Source: UBA2108 sp002713215 (GTDB lineage: Bacteria > Bacteroidota > Bacteroidia > Flavobacteriales_G > Salibacteraceae). From it: a stretch of 64,000 bases of DNA. Made by a program: the position numbers and the translations under genes. The stretch spans positions 12,547-76,546 of the forward strand of contig CALAPY010000019.1 of NCBI GenBank assembly GCA_937891015.1. The letters are read 5' to 3'. The notes below the pieces were generated by a model. That model did not search any database, had not been told where the DNA came from, and saw nothing but the letters and a program-made list of their open reading frames with translations. Below, piece by piece: positions 44,260 to 52,089 of the stretch (positions within the stretch are counted from its first letter, which is position 1; the number at the start of each line of letters is the position of its first letter).

Positions 44260-44970
44260 ATGAAGCTAATAATTGAACATAAGGCGATATTGGTAAGAGA
44301 TTTACAATGGAAGGTTAAAGACTTGGTGAAATTTGCAGAACGATTTGGGAAAATTCAAAATTATCCGTTTTCCAAAGGACATACGGAAAACCCTGGTGTA
44401 TTAAAAATCATCAACAATCCTTTTGAAAAAAGAAAGTTTTCCAGTATTTGGCACTCTGACAGTACATATTTAGAGAACCCACCGGAATTTACATTTCTAT
44501 ATGCGATTGACATCCCAGAAATTGGTGGAGATACAGTTATATCTAATACAGAGATGGCATATGAAAGTCTATCCTCAAAATTTCAAGAGTTTCTTAAAAA
44601 CTTAGAAGGTGTTTATGTCTCCAATCTAAATAAAATTAAACGTTCGAAATATTTTAAAGGTGAAAATAAATTTCAAATTTTTAAAACCTGCCATCCAATT
44701 ATTCTACTGAACAAAGACTCAAAAAAGTACTCAATTTATGCTAACAGAGAACATACGTCACATATTAAAGACTTAAATGATAATAAAAGTAATGCAGTAC
44801 TTAAACTTTTGCAAACGGTTGTTTCAAAACATGAATTTAGCTACAGAATAAATTGGAAGCCTGGTACGCTTGTAGTTTTCGATAACCGATCGACACAACA
44901 TAGAGCCTTAGTCGATTATGACACCGAACCACGAACTTTGTATAGAATAACAATAAGGTTAAACAATTGA
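44260..44970 (+). CDS. TauD/TfdA-like Fe(II)/2-oxoglutarate dioxygenase, short N-terminus
   Basis: 236 aa. The iron ligands are in place: His65 and Asp67 in SSIWHSDSTYLENPP, and distal His214 in DNRSTQHRALVDYD. Arg225 (TEPRTLYRIT) is at the right spacing to bind 2-oxoglutarate. The core IGGDTVISNTEMAYE and WKPGTLVVFDNR also fit the family. TauD proteins are usually near 280 aa; here roughly the first 30-40 residues are missing. Upstream in frame there is a stop after a few codons, so the shortening is real. The gene is clearly more AT-rich than its neighbours, stands alone and follows a tRNA gene, which suggests acquisition by transfer (inference). Substrate unknown. Confidence 0.82.
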   Translation: MKLIIEHKAILVRDLQWKVKDLVKFAERFGKIQNYPFSKGHTENPGVLKIINNPFEKRKFSSIWHSDSTYLENPPEFTFLYAIDIPEIGGDTVISNTEMAYESLSSKFQEFLKNLEGVYVSNLNKIKRSKYFKGENKFQIFKTCHPIILLNKDSKKYSIYANREHTSHIKDLNDNKSNAVLKLLQTVVSKHEFSYRINWKPGTLVVFDNRSTQHRALVDYDTEPRTLYRITIRLNN

Positions 44971-45343
44971 TCAAATAATAACGTCTACAATAAGTGGTTC
45001 AATTTAATATTCATAAAAGTCGGGATACACATTCTAATAGGCAACTTGCAGCAGAGGTTAAAATAATGTTAGAATAAATACTATTTAATATGGGAATCAT
45101 AAATAACTTTATGCTTTATTTTCAAGCTGCCTATTAATCTGATTAACTAGTAAATGATGAGAATAAAGATTTTAATGATTCGGATAGCTGAGGTTAGCTC
45201 TTTTTATAAAGACTAAAAATACACTCAAGTGCATTTTATAATTACATAAACTCATTTACTGGAATCTATAATATTAACAATCAGTATTTTGTTATCAGTT
45301 ACTTCTTAATTCACAACTTTGAACAACGCAAAAACAAAACTCT
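44971..45343. other. 373-nt AT-rich intergenic region with an inverted repeat
   Basis: No open frame of credible composition on either strand. The only structure seen is the inverted repeat at 45035-45136. No terminator with a T run follows the dioxygenase gene. Confidence 0.6.
45035..45136. repeat. Inverted-repeat-bounded element, 102 bp (MITE-like)
   Basis: Arms TAATAGGCAACTTG (45035-45048) and CAAGCTGCCTATTA (45123-45136) are complementary at 13 of 14 positions and enclose 74 bp of AT-rich DNA without a frame. No target-site duplication is visible at the flanks, so it may be an old miniature element or simply a long hairpin. Confidence 0.5.
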
Positions 45344-46324
45344 ATGAAATCCCAAATAAAAACACTCCACCTCCCTACTGTAATCCAAAACCACTCTCAG
45401 GAAATGTCTAACAAAGTAGTTGCCGTAACCGGTACTACAAGCGGAACAGGATTCATACTGGCACGGGAAGCTGCTAAAAAAGGAGCTACCGTAATACTAC
45501 TCAATCGAGAGAGTGAACGCTCTACAAATGCCTTAACACAACTTCAGGAATTGGTTCCCGATGGAAAATTCGATGCTATTGCCTGCGACCTGCAAAACTT
45601 TGAAAGCGTTCGCCAGGCTGCCCAGGCAATTCGTAATAAATACGAAGTTCTGGATGTCTTGGTAAACAATGCTGGTGTAATGGCTTTTAAAGACATCGCT
45701 ACGGTTGACGGCTATGACGTACAAATGCAAACCAACGTTATCTCTCACTTTTTACTGACCAAAGAATTGTTTCCTCTATTAAAGAAAAGCTCACAGGCAA
45801 GAATTGTAAACCATACTTCTATGGCCAGGCTGGGCAGCCCGTTAAACCCGGAGTACTTTATGAAAAAAGGCGGAGATTTAGGTGGTGATGGGACTGATGA
45901 AGAAAACACGAGTTTTAGTGGTCCTCGTTGGGAACGATACCATCAAACCAAACTGGCCAATTGTGCCTTTACTTACGGTTTAAAATCAAAATTGGATCAA
46001 GCGGGCATTACGAATGTAATTCCCCTGTTAGCTCATCCCGGTTTTGCGTTAACCAACCTACAAGCCACCACAGCCACAGATGGAGGAATGGAAAAAAACT
46101 CAGACATGATGTCCCAGGCCCAAAGTGCTGAAGACGGTGCTTGTGGAATTATTAGAGCAGCCTTGGACCCCGATGCAAAATCAGGTAATTTCTACGGTCC
46201 TTCCGGAAGAGGCTGGAAAGGATTTCCTGAATTGCTGGAACCAGAAGATTATATCCAAAGCGACTACACCGTTCAAACCAACTGGGAAGAATGTGAAAAT
46301 GCGGTAGGAGCATTTACCATGTGA
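45344..46324 (+). CDS. Short-chain dehydrogenase/reductase family oxidoreductase
   Basis: 326 aa, NAD(P)-dependent, of the retinol-dehydrogenase/WW-oxidoreductase-like kind. The Rossmann motif TGTTSGTG is at 29-36, with ACDLQNFESVRQAAQAI, NNAGVMA at 108-114, catalytic Ser159 in VNHTSMARL, and YxxxK at Tyr199-Lys203 in ERYHQTKLANCAF. The position after the glycine motif (LLNRESERS) has Arg near the strand end, favouring NADPH (inference). A second ATG at codon 21 (MSNKVVAVTG) is the alternative start and would remove a non-conserved 20-residue leader. No operon partner. Confidence 0.9.
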   Translation: MKSQIKTLHLPTVIQNHSQEMSNKVVAVTGTTSGTGFILAREAAKKGATVILLNRESERSTNALTQLQELVPDGKFDAIACDLQNFESVRQAAQAIRNKYEVLDVLVNNAGVMAFKDIATVDGYDVQMQTNVISHFLLTKELFPLLKKSSQARIVNHTSMARLGSPLNPEYFMKKGGDLGGDGTDEENTSFSGPRWERYHQTKLANCAFTYGLKSKLDQAGITNVIPLLAHPGFALTNLQATTATDGGMEKNSDMMSQAQSAEDGACGIIRAALDPDAKSGNFYGPSGRGWKGFPELLEPEDYIQSDYTVQTNWEECENAVGAFTM

Positions 46325-46453
46325 CCAAAAAACAATTCTCATTCCCATGTCAATAAGGTTGTCAACACTTCAGCAAATTGCGTTTGAATTTGAAATATCA
46401 TTTTATAAGTTAAACCAAATTGATTCTATTCGATTTTTAAAAAGAAAATTCCT

Positions 46454-46557
46454 GCCACGCAGTAGGTGCTTAGTGAGTAGGGACGTTGAGGGCTTCGTCC
46501 CGCCTGTCCGAACTTAGCACATACAAGAGCAAGGGGTTTGAGTTTTAATATCGTGGC
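46454..46557. repeat. Nested imperfect palindrome A
   Basis: Three nested arm pairs: GCCACG (46454) with CGTGGC (46552-46557); GTGCTTAG (46466-46473) with CTTAGCAC (46513-46520), one mismatch; and GGGACG (46480-46485) with CGTCCC (46496-46501) around a 10-nt loop. The asymmetric bulges between arms recall folded recombination sites or structured repeats. Not a terminator: no T run follows. Confidence 0.6.
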
Positions 46558-46572
46558 TTTTTGTTGCTTTTG

Positions 46573-46642
46573 TGCCATACAAAAGCAAAGCCTCCACGGC
46601 ATCGCCTTCGCGTAGCTTCAGCGGAGCAAGGCTTGAGTGGCA
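46573..46642. repeat. Nested imperfect palindrome B
   Basis: TGCCA (46573-46577) pairs with TGGCA (46638-46642), and AAGCCT (46588-46593) with AGGCTT (46629-46634). The enclosed 35 nt are GC-rich. It begins 15 nt after palindrome A. Confidence 0.5.
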
Positions 46643-46722
46643 AGATTGTTATAGTTGGTATAGATTAAGGCATTTAAGAATTCTAAAAGCATTCATTTGG
46701 AGCAGTATACTATATTCGCTCC

Positions 46723-47298
46723 ATGTTCCAACGGTACTACCGTATTCTAAACATTGACCAAAATGCTGGCCCGGAAGAGGTAAAAAGAGCCTATCGGCAA
46801 ATCGCTAAAGAATGCCATCCGGATAGAAACCCGGACCCGGCTGCAACCCAGCGATTTATTGACGCAACTCAAGCGTATGAAAGAATCATTGAAAAACTTA
46901 AGCGCCCCCACCTCTACAAATACGCTTATTCAAAAGCTGCTTATCATAGGGCCAAAAAGAACGAGGTAAAAAGAAGAAAAAGCGGATACGAAGAACACCC
47001 TGCCGATCGTGGAAGAAGGTATTCCAAAATGAACTACAAGAAGTACAAGCAAAAAAGTAGCGCCTTTACCGATACTCACAACTTTTGGATCTATAGATTA
47101 TTTTACTACAGTACGATTTTTTTCATTTGGACACTTTTATTAACGATAATAATAGTTTGCACAATTGCATTCATCGACTCTTTAGATCCAATAATTTTAT
47201 TTTTTTTAATCCCAATTATTTACGTTGCTACAAAATCTAACAAGTTCTTTCAAAACTGGAAAAAAGACTTTAAGAATGTTTTTAAGGACCAGGATTAG
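46723..47298 (+). CDS. Membrane-anchored J-domain (DnaJ-like) protein
   Basis: 191 aa. The N-terminal J domain (residues ~3-65) has YYRILNIDQNAGPEEVKRAY and the HPD tripeptide in ECHPDRNPDPAATQRF, which stimulates DnaK ATPase. A very basic linker follows (KKNEVKRRKSGYEEH). Two membrane spans lie at ~125-147 and 152-168, then a basic tail. It lacks the Gly/Phe-rich and zinc-finger parts of true DnaJ, so it probably brings DnaK to a membrane site or client (inference). Its last 4 nt overlap the convergent YkuD gene. Confidence 0.88.
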   Translation: MFQRYYRILNIDQNAGPEEVKRAYRQIAKECHPDRNPDPAATQRFIDATQAYERIIEKLKRPHLYKYAYSKAAYHRAKKNEVKRRKSGYEEHPADRGRRYSKMNYKKYKQKSSAFTDTHNFWIYRLFYYSTIFFIWTLLLTIIIVCTIAFIDSLDPIILFFLIPIIYVATKSNKFFQNWKKDFKNVFKDQD

Positions 47299-48038
47299 CG
47301 AAATTGGTATGCACCGGTAGAATTTACCGTAACCCTGGGAAGTACTTTATTCTCTTCAAAATAGCGAAACCCGGGTTCCAGGTTTTTCCAAAACTCTATC
47401 AATCCCGCATTCGTTCGGTTAGCAAGGTACTTGACCTGCTTATTTCGATCATTCATTACAAACGGAAACAAGTGAACCGGTATTTTTAATTGACCATTGT
47501 TTCTCGCTTCCACGGCCAATAAGTACAGCAGTTCTATTTTGTCATCGGTGAGTGGAATACAACCCACCGTTACACAATCTCCATGAATAAATATGTCACC
47601 ACCCAAGTTGGCTTTGTAACCCAATATTCGATCCGATGAATTGGGATAATTTATTCCAAGAGAAAGATGAAAGCTGCTCCAGGGGTTAAAACGATCAATG
47701 TGATAGAATCCCTCCGGAGTTTGCAGGTCTCCCTGCTTTCGCTTGGGGCCTAATTCACCCGAAAACGAACAGAAATCAAACTTTTCAATTAGCTTATACT
47801 TCTCCTCGTTAGCGTCTTTTGCCCACAGCTCCAATACCCTTTCCGCTTTAAATACCCGGATAAAAATTTGAATGGTGCTGACATCCAGTTGATGCCTTTT
47901 TAAAATAGAATCAATCGTTGATTGCTTGTTGGCATATGCCTGTTTCACTCGCTGGTTTTTAAGTTGGTTGGTCTTGAATCCGGAATTTGGCGCAAACGCC
48001 AACAATATTACCAATAGACCTATAGATAGGAATTTCAT
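47295..48038 (-). CDS. L,D-transpeptidase (YkuD domain, YafK-like)
   Basis: 247 aa with an N-terminal signal peptide (FLSIGLLVILLAFAP). The YkuD domain shows GELGPKRKQGDLQTPEGFYH, NYPNSSDR and the catalytic site IHGDCVTVGCIPLTDDKI with His152 and nucleophile Cys160. L,D-transpeptidases form 3-3 peptidoglycan cross-links or attach proteins. YafK/DpaA-type enzymes instead remove lipoprotein from peptidoglycan, and this sequence most resembles that subgroup in its conserved HGxxxxxGCI spacing. Acts in the periplasm. Confidence 0.92.
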   Translation of the reverse strand: MKFLSIGLLVILLAFAPNSGFKTNQLKNQRVKQAYANKQSTIDSILKRHQLDVSTIQIFIRVFKAERVLELWAKDANEEKYKLIEKFDFCSFSGELGPKRKQGDLQTPEGFYHIDRFNPWSSFHLSLGINYPNSSDRILGYKANLGGDIFIHGDCVTVGCIPLTDDKIELLYLLAVEARNNGQLKIPVHLFPFVMNDRNKQVKYLANRTNAGLIEFWKNLEPGFRYFEENKVLPRVTVNSTGAYQFR

Positions 48039-48114
48039 AGTTTAATGAACGAAGTTCATTTGAGGTCTAGTATGATTCCGTGCAATCAATTTTCCTCTAG
48101 CGGCAAACCAGGTA

Positions 48115-48537
48115 CTAGCCTACCTCCCACTCCTTAGAGCTACGATAAACCGTTCCACGAAATTCAGCTACTTTTTCACCGCTGGCTTTTTTTACCTCTA
48201 CTGAATAGACAGCAATTTTATGAGAACGACTAACTTCACTCGCCCTGGCAATAATTTCATCTCCGGTAGTACATGAGCCAGTGTAATGAATTGAATTCTC
48301 AACGGAAAGGCATTTGCGACCGTGTGAGTTAGCTGCAAAAGCAAGCGCAGAATCAGCCAGCGAAAAAGCAATTCCACCGTGGAGGATTCCAAACCCATTC
48401 AACATTTCTTCCCGTACCTTCATTTTTAGTGTATTGGTTCCAACACCGTCCTCCACCCGCTCAATTCCCATCCATTTAGAAAATGGATCATTGTTGAACA
48501 TTTGGTCGGTAATTAGTTTCGGCAATTCATTGTTCAT
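48115..48537 (-). CDS. PaaI-family hotdog thioesterase
   Basis: 140 aa, hotdog fold. The catalytic-region motif NGFGILHGGIAFSLADSALAFAANS matches the PaaI/phenylacetic acid degradation thioesterase signature (shown here as NGFGILHGGI then SLADSALAFA), with the typical Asn...HGG and Asp. The ending VAEFRGTVYR is also usual. PaaI hydrolyses ring-hydroxylated phenylacetyl-CoA to protect the CoA pool. No paa operon genes adjoin, so the substrate is uncertain. Confidence 0.92.
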   Translation of the reverse strand: MNNELPKLITDQMFNNDPFSKWMGIERVEDGVGTNTLKMKVREEMLNGFGILHGGIAFSLADSALAFAANSHGRKCLSVENSIHYTGSCTTGDEIIARASEVSRSHKIAVYSVEVKKASGEKVAEFRGTVYRSSKEWEVG

Positions 48538-48602
48538 TACACGTAATTTTAAATCAAATGTAGCTCATTGAACCTATTATTTTTGCTCCGTTGGCTTATC
48601 GA

Positions 48603-50102
48603 ATGAGGATAATAAAGTTTGTATTACTTCTTCCTTTCCTGTTTTCACTGGTAACAAGTGGATCCGGACAACACTTAGGTGCTGCGACGGACAACTATGT
48701 GACCACCCAGAAAGTAATCTACAATCCCGCGTCCATTGCAGATCCCAAACCGTTCGCAGACTTTCGAATATTTGGTGTGTCACAGCTATTGCAAAATACT
48801 TATGTCTATTTTCCAAGAGCCGATTTTAGCAGCGATCCGTTGGACAACTACGATCCAAATAAAAAATACAACCTTTACAGCGAAACCGATGTTTATGCGC
48901 TTGCATTTACACGAGCAATAAAAAATAGGGCCTTTGGAATTAATATTCGAATACGGAACCATATCATTGGACGTAGGGTTCCCGCAAGTGTTGCCAAATT
49001 TGGTTTTGAAGGGTTGAGCTATGAGCCTCTTCGGGATCAACAATTCGATGAAAAAAGGTTCATGGTTAAAACCATGGGCTGGGGTGAGTTGGGCTTGTCC
49101 TATGCTCAAATTGTACAAAAAAGAGGAAATGCAATATTTACAGCTGGTGGAACACTAAAAATATTGAACGGCTTTTCCAACGTAGCTTTTATCGGCAGAG
49201 ATTTTAACTATTCTACCGACACCAGTGACCTGGAGATGGCAAAATACACCGGTAAATTAGTACTTACCGTGCCCGGTGCCAATAAGGGATGGGGAACCGG
49301 GTTGGACCTGGGTGTGGAATACAAACGCATGCTGAGGGACGATAACGCCTACCACATTCCCCACCACATAAAAGGACATTGCCTGGTAAAGGATTATAAA
49401 TACAAGATTGGGGTTTCCATGATTGACCTTGGATTTATCAACTTCAAAAAGACCACGGCCAATTACAAGTTTGATGGTGACTCAATCAATTTAATCGATT
49501 ATGTCTCTTCTCCTCCCAGTGGGATTTCTGATATTGAACGAAAACTTGATGATGCAATTGCTAACTCAGGAGCAGATGTAGAAAAGATGGATAGATCATT
49601 TTCCACTCTTCCCTTAAGCTTTATTTTTCAGGGAGACTACAATTTCGAAAATCATTTTTACTTAAATGCTCAACTGCTGCTGGGAATTCAGCAGTACAAT
49701 TTTGCTGGAGCTGAGCGCATGACCACTTTTACACTAACTCCACGTTACGAATTGAAAAAGCTAACATTTGCTATGCCCATTTCAGTTTATCGATACGGTA
49801 AACCAGGAGTTGGGTTTTACGCTCGTTTATGGTGGTTAAGTGTCGGTATGAACAATTTTATTCCGCTGGCATTTAAAAGGGATCTGTATAATGTAGACGT
49901 ATATGCAAGCATCAACATTCCGCTATTTCATTCCAGGCCGTGCAAGGGATATGAATCGCACAAAGGAGATTATTGCCCCAAACCAAAACTCAAAATCTTT
50001 AATTTTGGGCATAAGAAAGGCTCAAAAAGTAAGGGTAAGACTAAGAAAAGTCAGGACCGAAAGAAGATTATTCGAGTCAGGAGAAAACACAATAAGCGGT
50101 AA
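48603..50102 (+). CDS. DUF5723-family secreted/outer-membrane protein
   Basis: About 499 aa with signal peptide MRIIKFVLLLPFLFSLVTSG. Conserved start of the mature protein: LGAATDNYVTTQKVIYNPAS, then IADPKPFADFRIFG, as in DUF5723 proteins of Bacteroidota. The body is rich in amphipathic strands (YFPRADFSS, MGWGELGLSYAQIV, WGTGLDLGVEYKR, HFYLNAQLLLGIQQY), suggesting an outer-membrane barrel. The C-terminal ~45 residues are strongly basic (KKGSKSKGKTKKSQ and after), an unusual tail. The ATG at 48603 is chosen over a TTG four codons upstream. Function unknown. A DUF2461 gene follows after 2 nt. Confidence 0.8.
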   Translation: MRIIKFVLLLPFLFSLVTSGSGQHLGAATDNYVTTQKVIYNPASIADPKPFADFRIFGVSQLLQNTYVYFPRADFSSDPLDNYDPNKKYNLYSETDVYALAFTRAIKNRAFGINIRIRNHIIGRRVPASVAKFGFEGLSYEPLRDQQFDEKRFMVKTMGWGELGLSYAQIVQKRGNAIFTAGGTLKILNGFSNVAFIGRDFNYSTDTSDLEMAKYTGKLVLTVPGANKGWGTGLDLGVEYKRMLRDDNAYHIPHHIKGHCLVKDYKYKIGVSMIDLGFINFKKTTANYKFDGDSINLIDYVSSPPSGISDIERKLDDAIANSGADVEKMDRSFSTLPLSFIFQGDYNFENHFYLNAQLLLGIQQYNFAGAERMTTFTLTPRYELKKLTFAMPISVYRYGKPGVGFYARLWWLSVGMNNFIPLAFKRDLYNVDVYASINIPLFHSRPCKGYESHKGDYCPKPKLKIFNFGHKKGSKSKGKTKKSQDRKKIIRVRRKHNKR

Positions 50103-50104
50103 AT

Positions 50105-50767
50105 ATGTTCGATAAAGACTACCTCGATTTTTTTAAGGAATTAGCGGCTAACAACAAGAAGGAATGGTTTGATGAAAACCGTAAACGCTATGAAAAAAGT
50201 GTAAAGAAACCTTTTAACCTGTTTGTGACAGAATTGCTCAGCAAGGTTCGCGAACTTGACGATGAAGTTCAAATCCAGGCTAAAGATTCCATATTTAGGA
50301 TTAATAGGGACATTCGTTTTAGTGCCGATAAAACTCCATACAAATTGCATATGGCAGCTATTTTATCTCCCGGAGGAAGAAAAAATAAGGAGGTTCCCGG
50401 TTTGTACATTCAATCAAGTCCGGAGGAGATTAAAATTTATGGGGGTATACATATGGCTGGTAAAGACAACCTGTATGAATTAAGAAATTACATTGCTACA
50501 AATGGCAAGGAATTTACCAAGCTGATTAGCGACAAAAAGTTCACTTCTACCTTCGGGGAAATATTAGGGGATAAATCAAAACGGATTCCGCCCGAACTAA
50601 AAGAGGCGGCAGAGAAGCAACCTATGATTTACAATAAAGCTTTCTACTTTGTTCATACTTTACCTGCTGAAGCCATACTTGAAGACAACATTGTTGATAC
50701 CATCATTGATCTATACAAAACCGCCCTTGACTTCAATCAATTTGTTCGAAAGGCCATTCATTATTAA
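50105..50767 (+). CDS. DUF2461 domain protein
   Basis: 220 aa, full-length for the family (TIGR02453). Signature parts: DYLDFFKELAANNKKEWFDE, NRKRYEKSVKKPFNLFVTEL, IFRINRDIRFSADKTPYKLH and the strand GLYIQSSPEEIKIYGGIHMA. Function is unknown; the family is widespread in bacteria and fungi. Starts 2 nt after the DUF5723 gene, and its last 26 nt are shared with the likely start of the esterase gene, so the three are probably one transcript. Confidence 0.92.
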   Translation: MFDKDYLDFFKELAANNKKEWFDENRKRYEKSVKKPFNLFVTELLSKVRELDDEVQIQAKDSIFRINRDIRFSADKTPYKLHMAAILSPGGRKNKEVPGLYIQSSPEEIKIYGGIHMAGKDNLYELRNYIATNGKEFTKLISDKKFTSTFGEILGDKSKRIPPELKEAAEKQPMIYNKAFYFVHTLPAEAILEDNIVDTIIDLYKTALDFNQFVRKAIHY

Positions 50768-51986
50768 ACTAATTGGAATTCTTCTTCTGGGATTCTCATT
50801 TTCATTGAACGCCCAGGAAAGATTCTACGACCCTCTTTTTGCTGTTGGAGTAAAATACAACGTTAAATACGGTGTTAACTCCAATCCTGACAAAAAGCAG
50901 CCCCCCTTACTTATGGATGTCTATTTCCCCCTGGGAGATACTATGAAAAATCGCCCTTTAATTATTCTGGAGCATGGGGGTGGTTTTATTATGGGCAATA
51001 AAAACAACTATCCTATGGAAACCTTGTGCTCCCGTTTTGCTCAATTTGGGTATGTGTGCGCTTCCATAAACTACAGTTTGGGCTTCGATAAAAAAGGCAG
51101 CGTTGACGATATAACCGGAAAGACCGTACTCAACTCCGTGCAAGACATGAAGGCTGCCATACGCTACTTTAGAGCAAATACTGACCAGGACAATCATTTC
51201 CAAATCGATCCAAATCAGATTTGGGTGGGTGGAAGTTCATCCGGTGCTATTACTGCCTTGCATACGGCTTTTTGGAAGGAGAAGGATTTTAGTGTTTTTT
51301 CCTGGAAACTGGAAGAGAATGGAGGCATAGAAGGAAATGGTGGAAACCTTGGCTACTCCTCAAAGGTACAAGGGGTCATAAGTCTTTCGGGTGCCATTGG
51401 CGATACTTCTTTTATCAATGAATCAATTCCGGTAGTGAGTGTACACGGAGAATACGATCCCATTGTACCTTACAACACCGATAAGATTAATTTCAACTAC
51501 CCCATAATTGGTAAAGTTCCACCTGTTCAGGTTATGGGAAGTAGCGTGCTTCATCAAGCTTTAGACAACAGAGGAATTCCGAATGCACTATTAAGCATGG
51601 AAAATCAAGGGCATTGCCCTTTTGATAAAATGCTGGATTGGAAACGTTATCCGGTCTACATGGATATGACCATAAACCACATTCGCAATTTCATGTATAA
51701 CCAACTGTGGAATGACGGTACCGAAAAAACGGATATGACTACCCGACATACCTCTACCATAACTTATGAAAGAGATTCTACCGGTTGGTACTTCTACCCG
51801 GTAGACAAAAACGTTAAGAAAATTAAGCTGTACTTATTTGACGAAAATGGTAACCGAATTCGAAAGGATAAAGTGAAGAAAAAACGAAAATCCTTTTACT
51901 GGAAAGGAAAGAAGCTTCCCGAAAAACTTGAGTTGAGAGCGGTCTATAATTTGTATCGGACTGATTGGTTTTTTGGAATGGATTAA
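50742..51986 (+). CDS. Secreted alpha/beta-hydrolase (esterase-like)
   Basis: About 415 aa. A signal peptide precedes LNAQERF (IIKLIGILLLGFSFSLNAQ). The alpha/beta-hydrolase core has the oxyanion HGGGFIMG motif, nucleophile Ser in WVGGSSSGAITAL, acid Asp in VHGEYDPIVPY and His in ENQGHCPFDK. The family includes carboxylesterases and lipases. The last ~70 residues (WYFYPVDKNVKKIKLYLFDE, then a basic stretch) form an extra domain of unknown type, with no clear sorting signal. No ATG suits the signal peptide. The TTG at 50742 is the best canonical start; an open frame upstream to 50649 would only read through DUF2461 codons. Confidence 0.85.
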   Translation: MFERPFIIKLIGILLLGFSFSLNAQERFYDPLFAVGVKYNVKYGVNSNPDKKQPPLLMDVYFPLGDTMKNRPLIILEHGGGFIMGNKNNYPMETLCSRFAQFGYVCASINYSLGFDKKGSVDDITGKTVLNSVQDMKAAIRYFRANTDQDNHFQIDPNQIWVGGSSSGAITALHTAFWKEKDFSVFSWKLEENGGIEGNGGNLGYSSKVQGVISLSGAIGDTSFINESIPVVSVHGEYDPIVPYNTDKINFNYPIIGKVPPVQVMGSSVLHQALDNRGIPNALLSMENQGHCPFDKMLDWKRYPVYMDMTINHIRNFMYNQLWNDGTEKTDMTTRHTSTITYERDSTGWYFYPVDKNVKKIKLYLFDENGNRIRKDKVKKKRKSFYWKGKKLPEKLELRAVYNLYRTDWFFGMD

Positions 51987-52089
51987 TGATCCCATTGAAT
52001 TCATCTTAACCCCCACCTTTCATGGAATACTATTTGCGGTAACACTAATATATCTTTGAAGGAAAATCTAAGCCGAAATTTCAAAAAAT

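Larger units (their letters stand above)
46325..46722. other. 398-nt intergenic region holding two structured palindromes
   Basis: The first 115 nt are plain AT-rich DNA. From about 46450 to 46645 the sequence becomes GC-richer and contains two adjacent nested inverted repeats, listed separately. The last 75 nt lead to the J-domain gene and include TATATTCG near its start. Short frames here have no codon bias or family resemblance. Confidence 0.6.

Noticed and set aside
46454..46557. Palindrome A as a genuine integron attC site
   Set aside because: The canonical core sites are not found, and there is no integrase or cassette array; only general resemblance remains.
46572..46757. Small frame before the J-domain gene
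   Set aside because: It runs through palindrome B, overlaps the J-domain start and has no protein-like composition.
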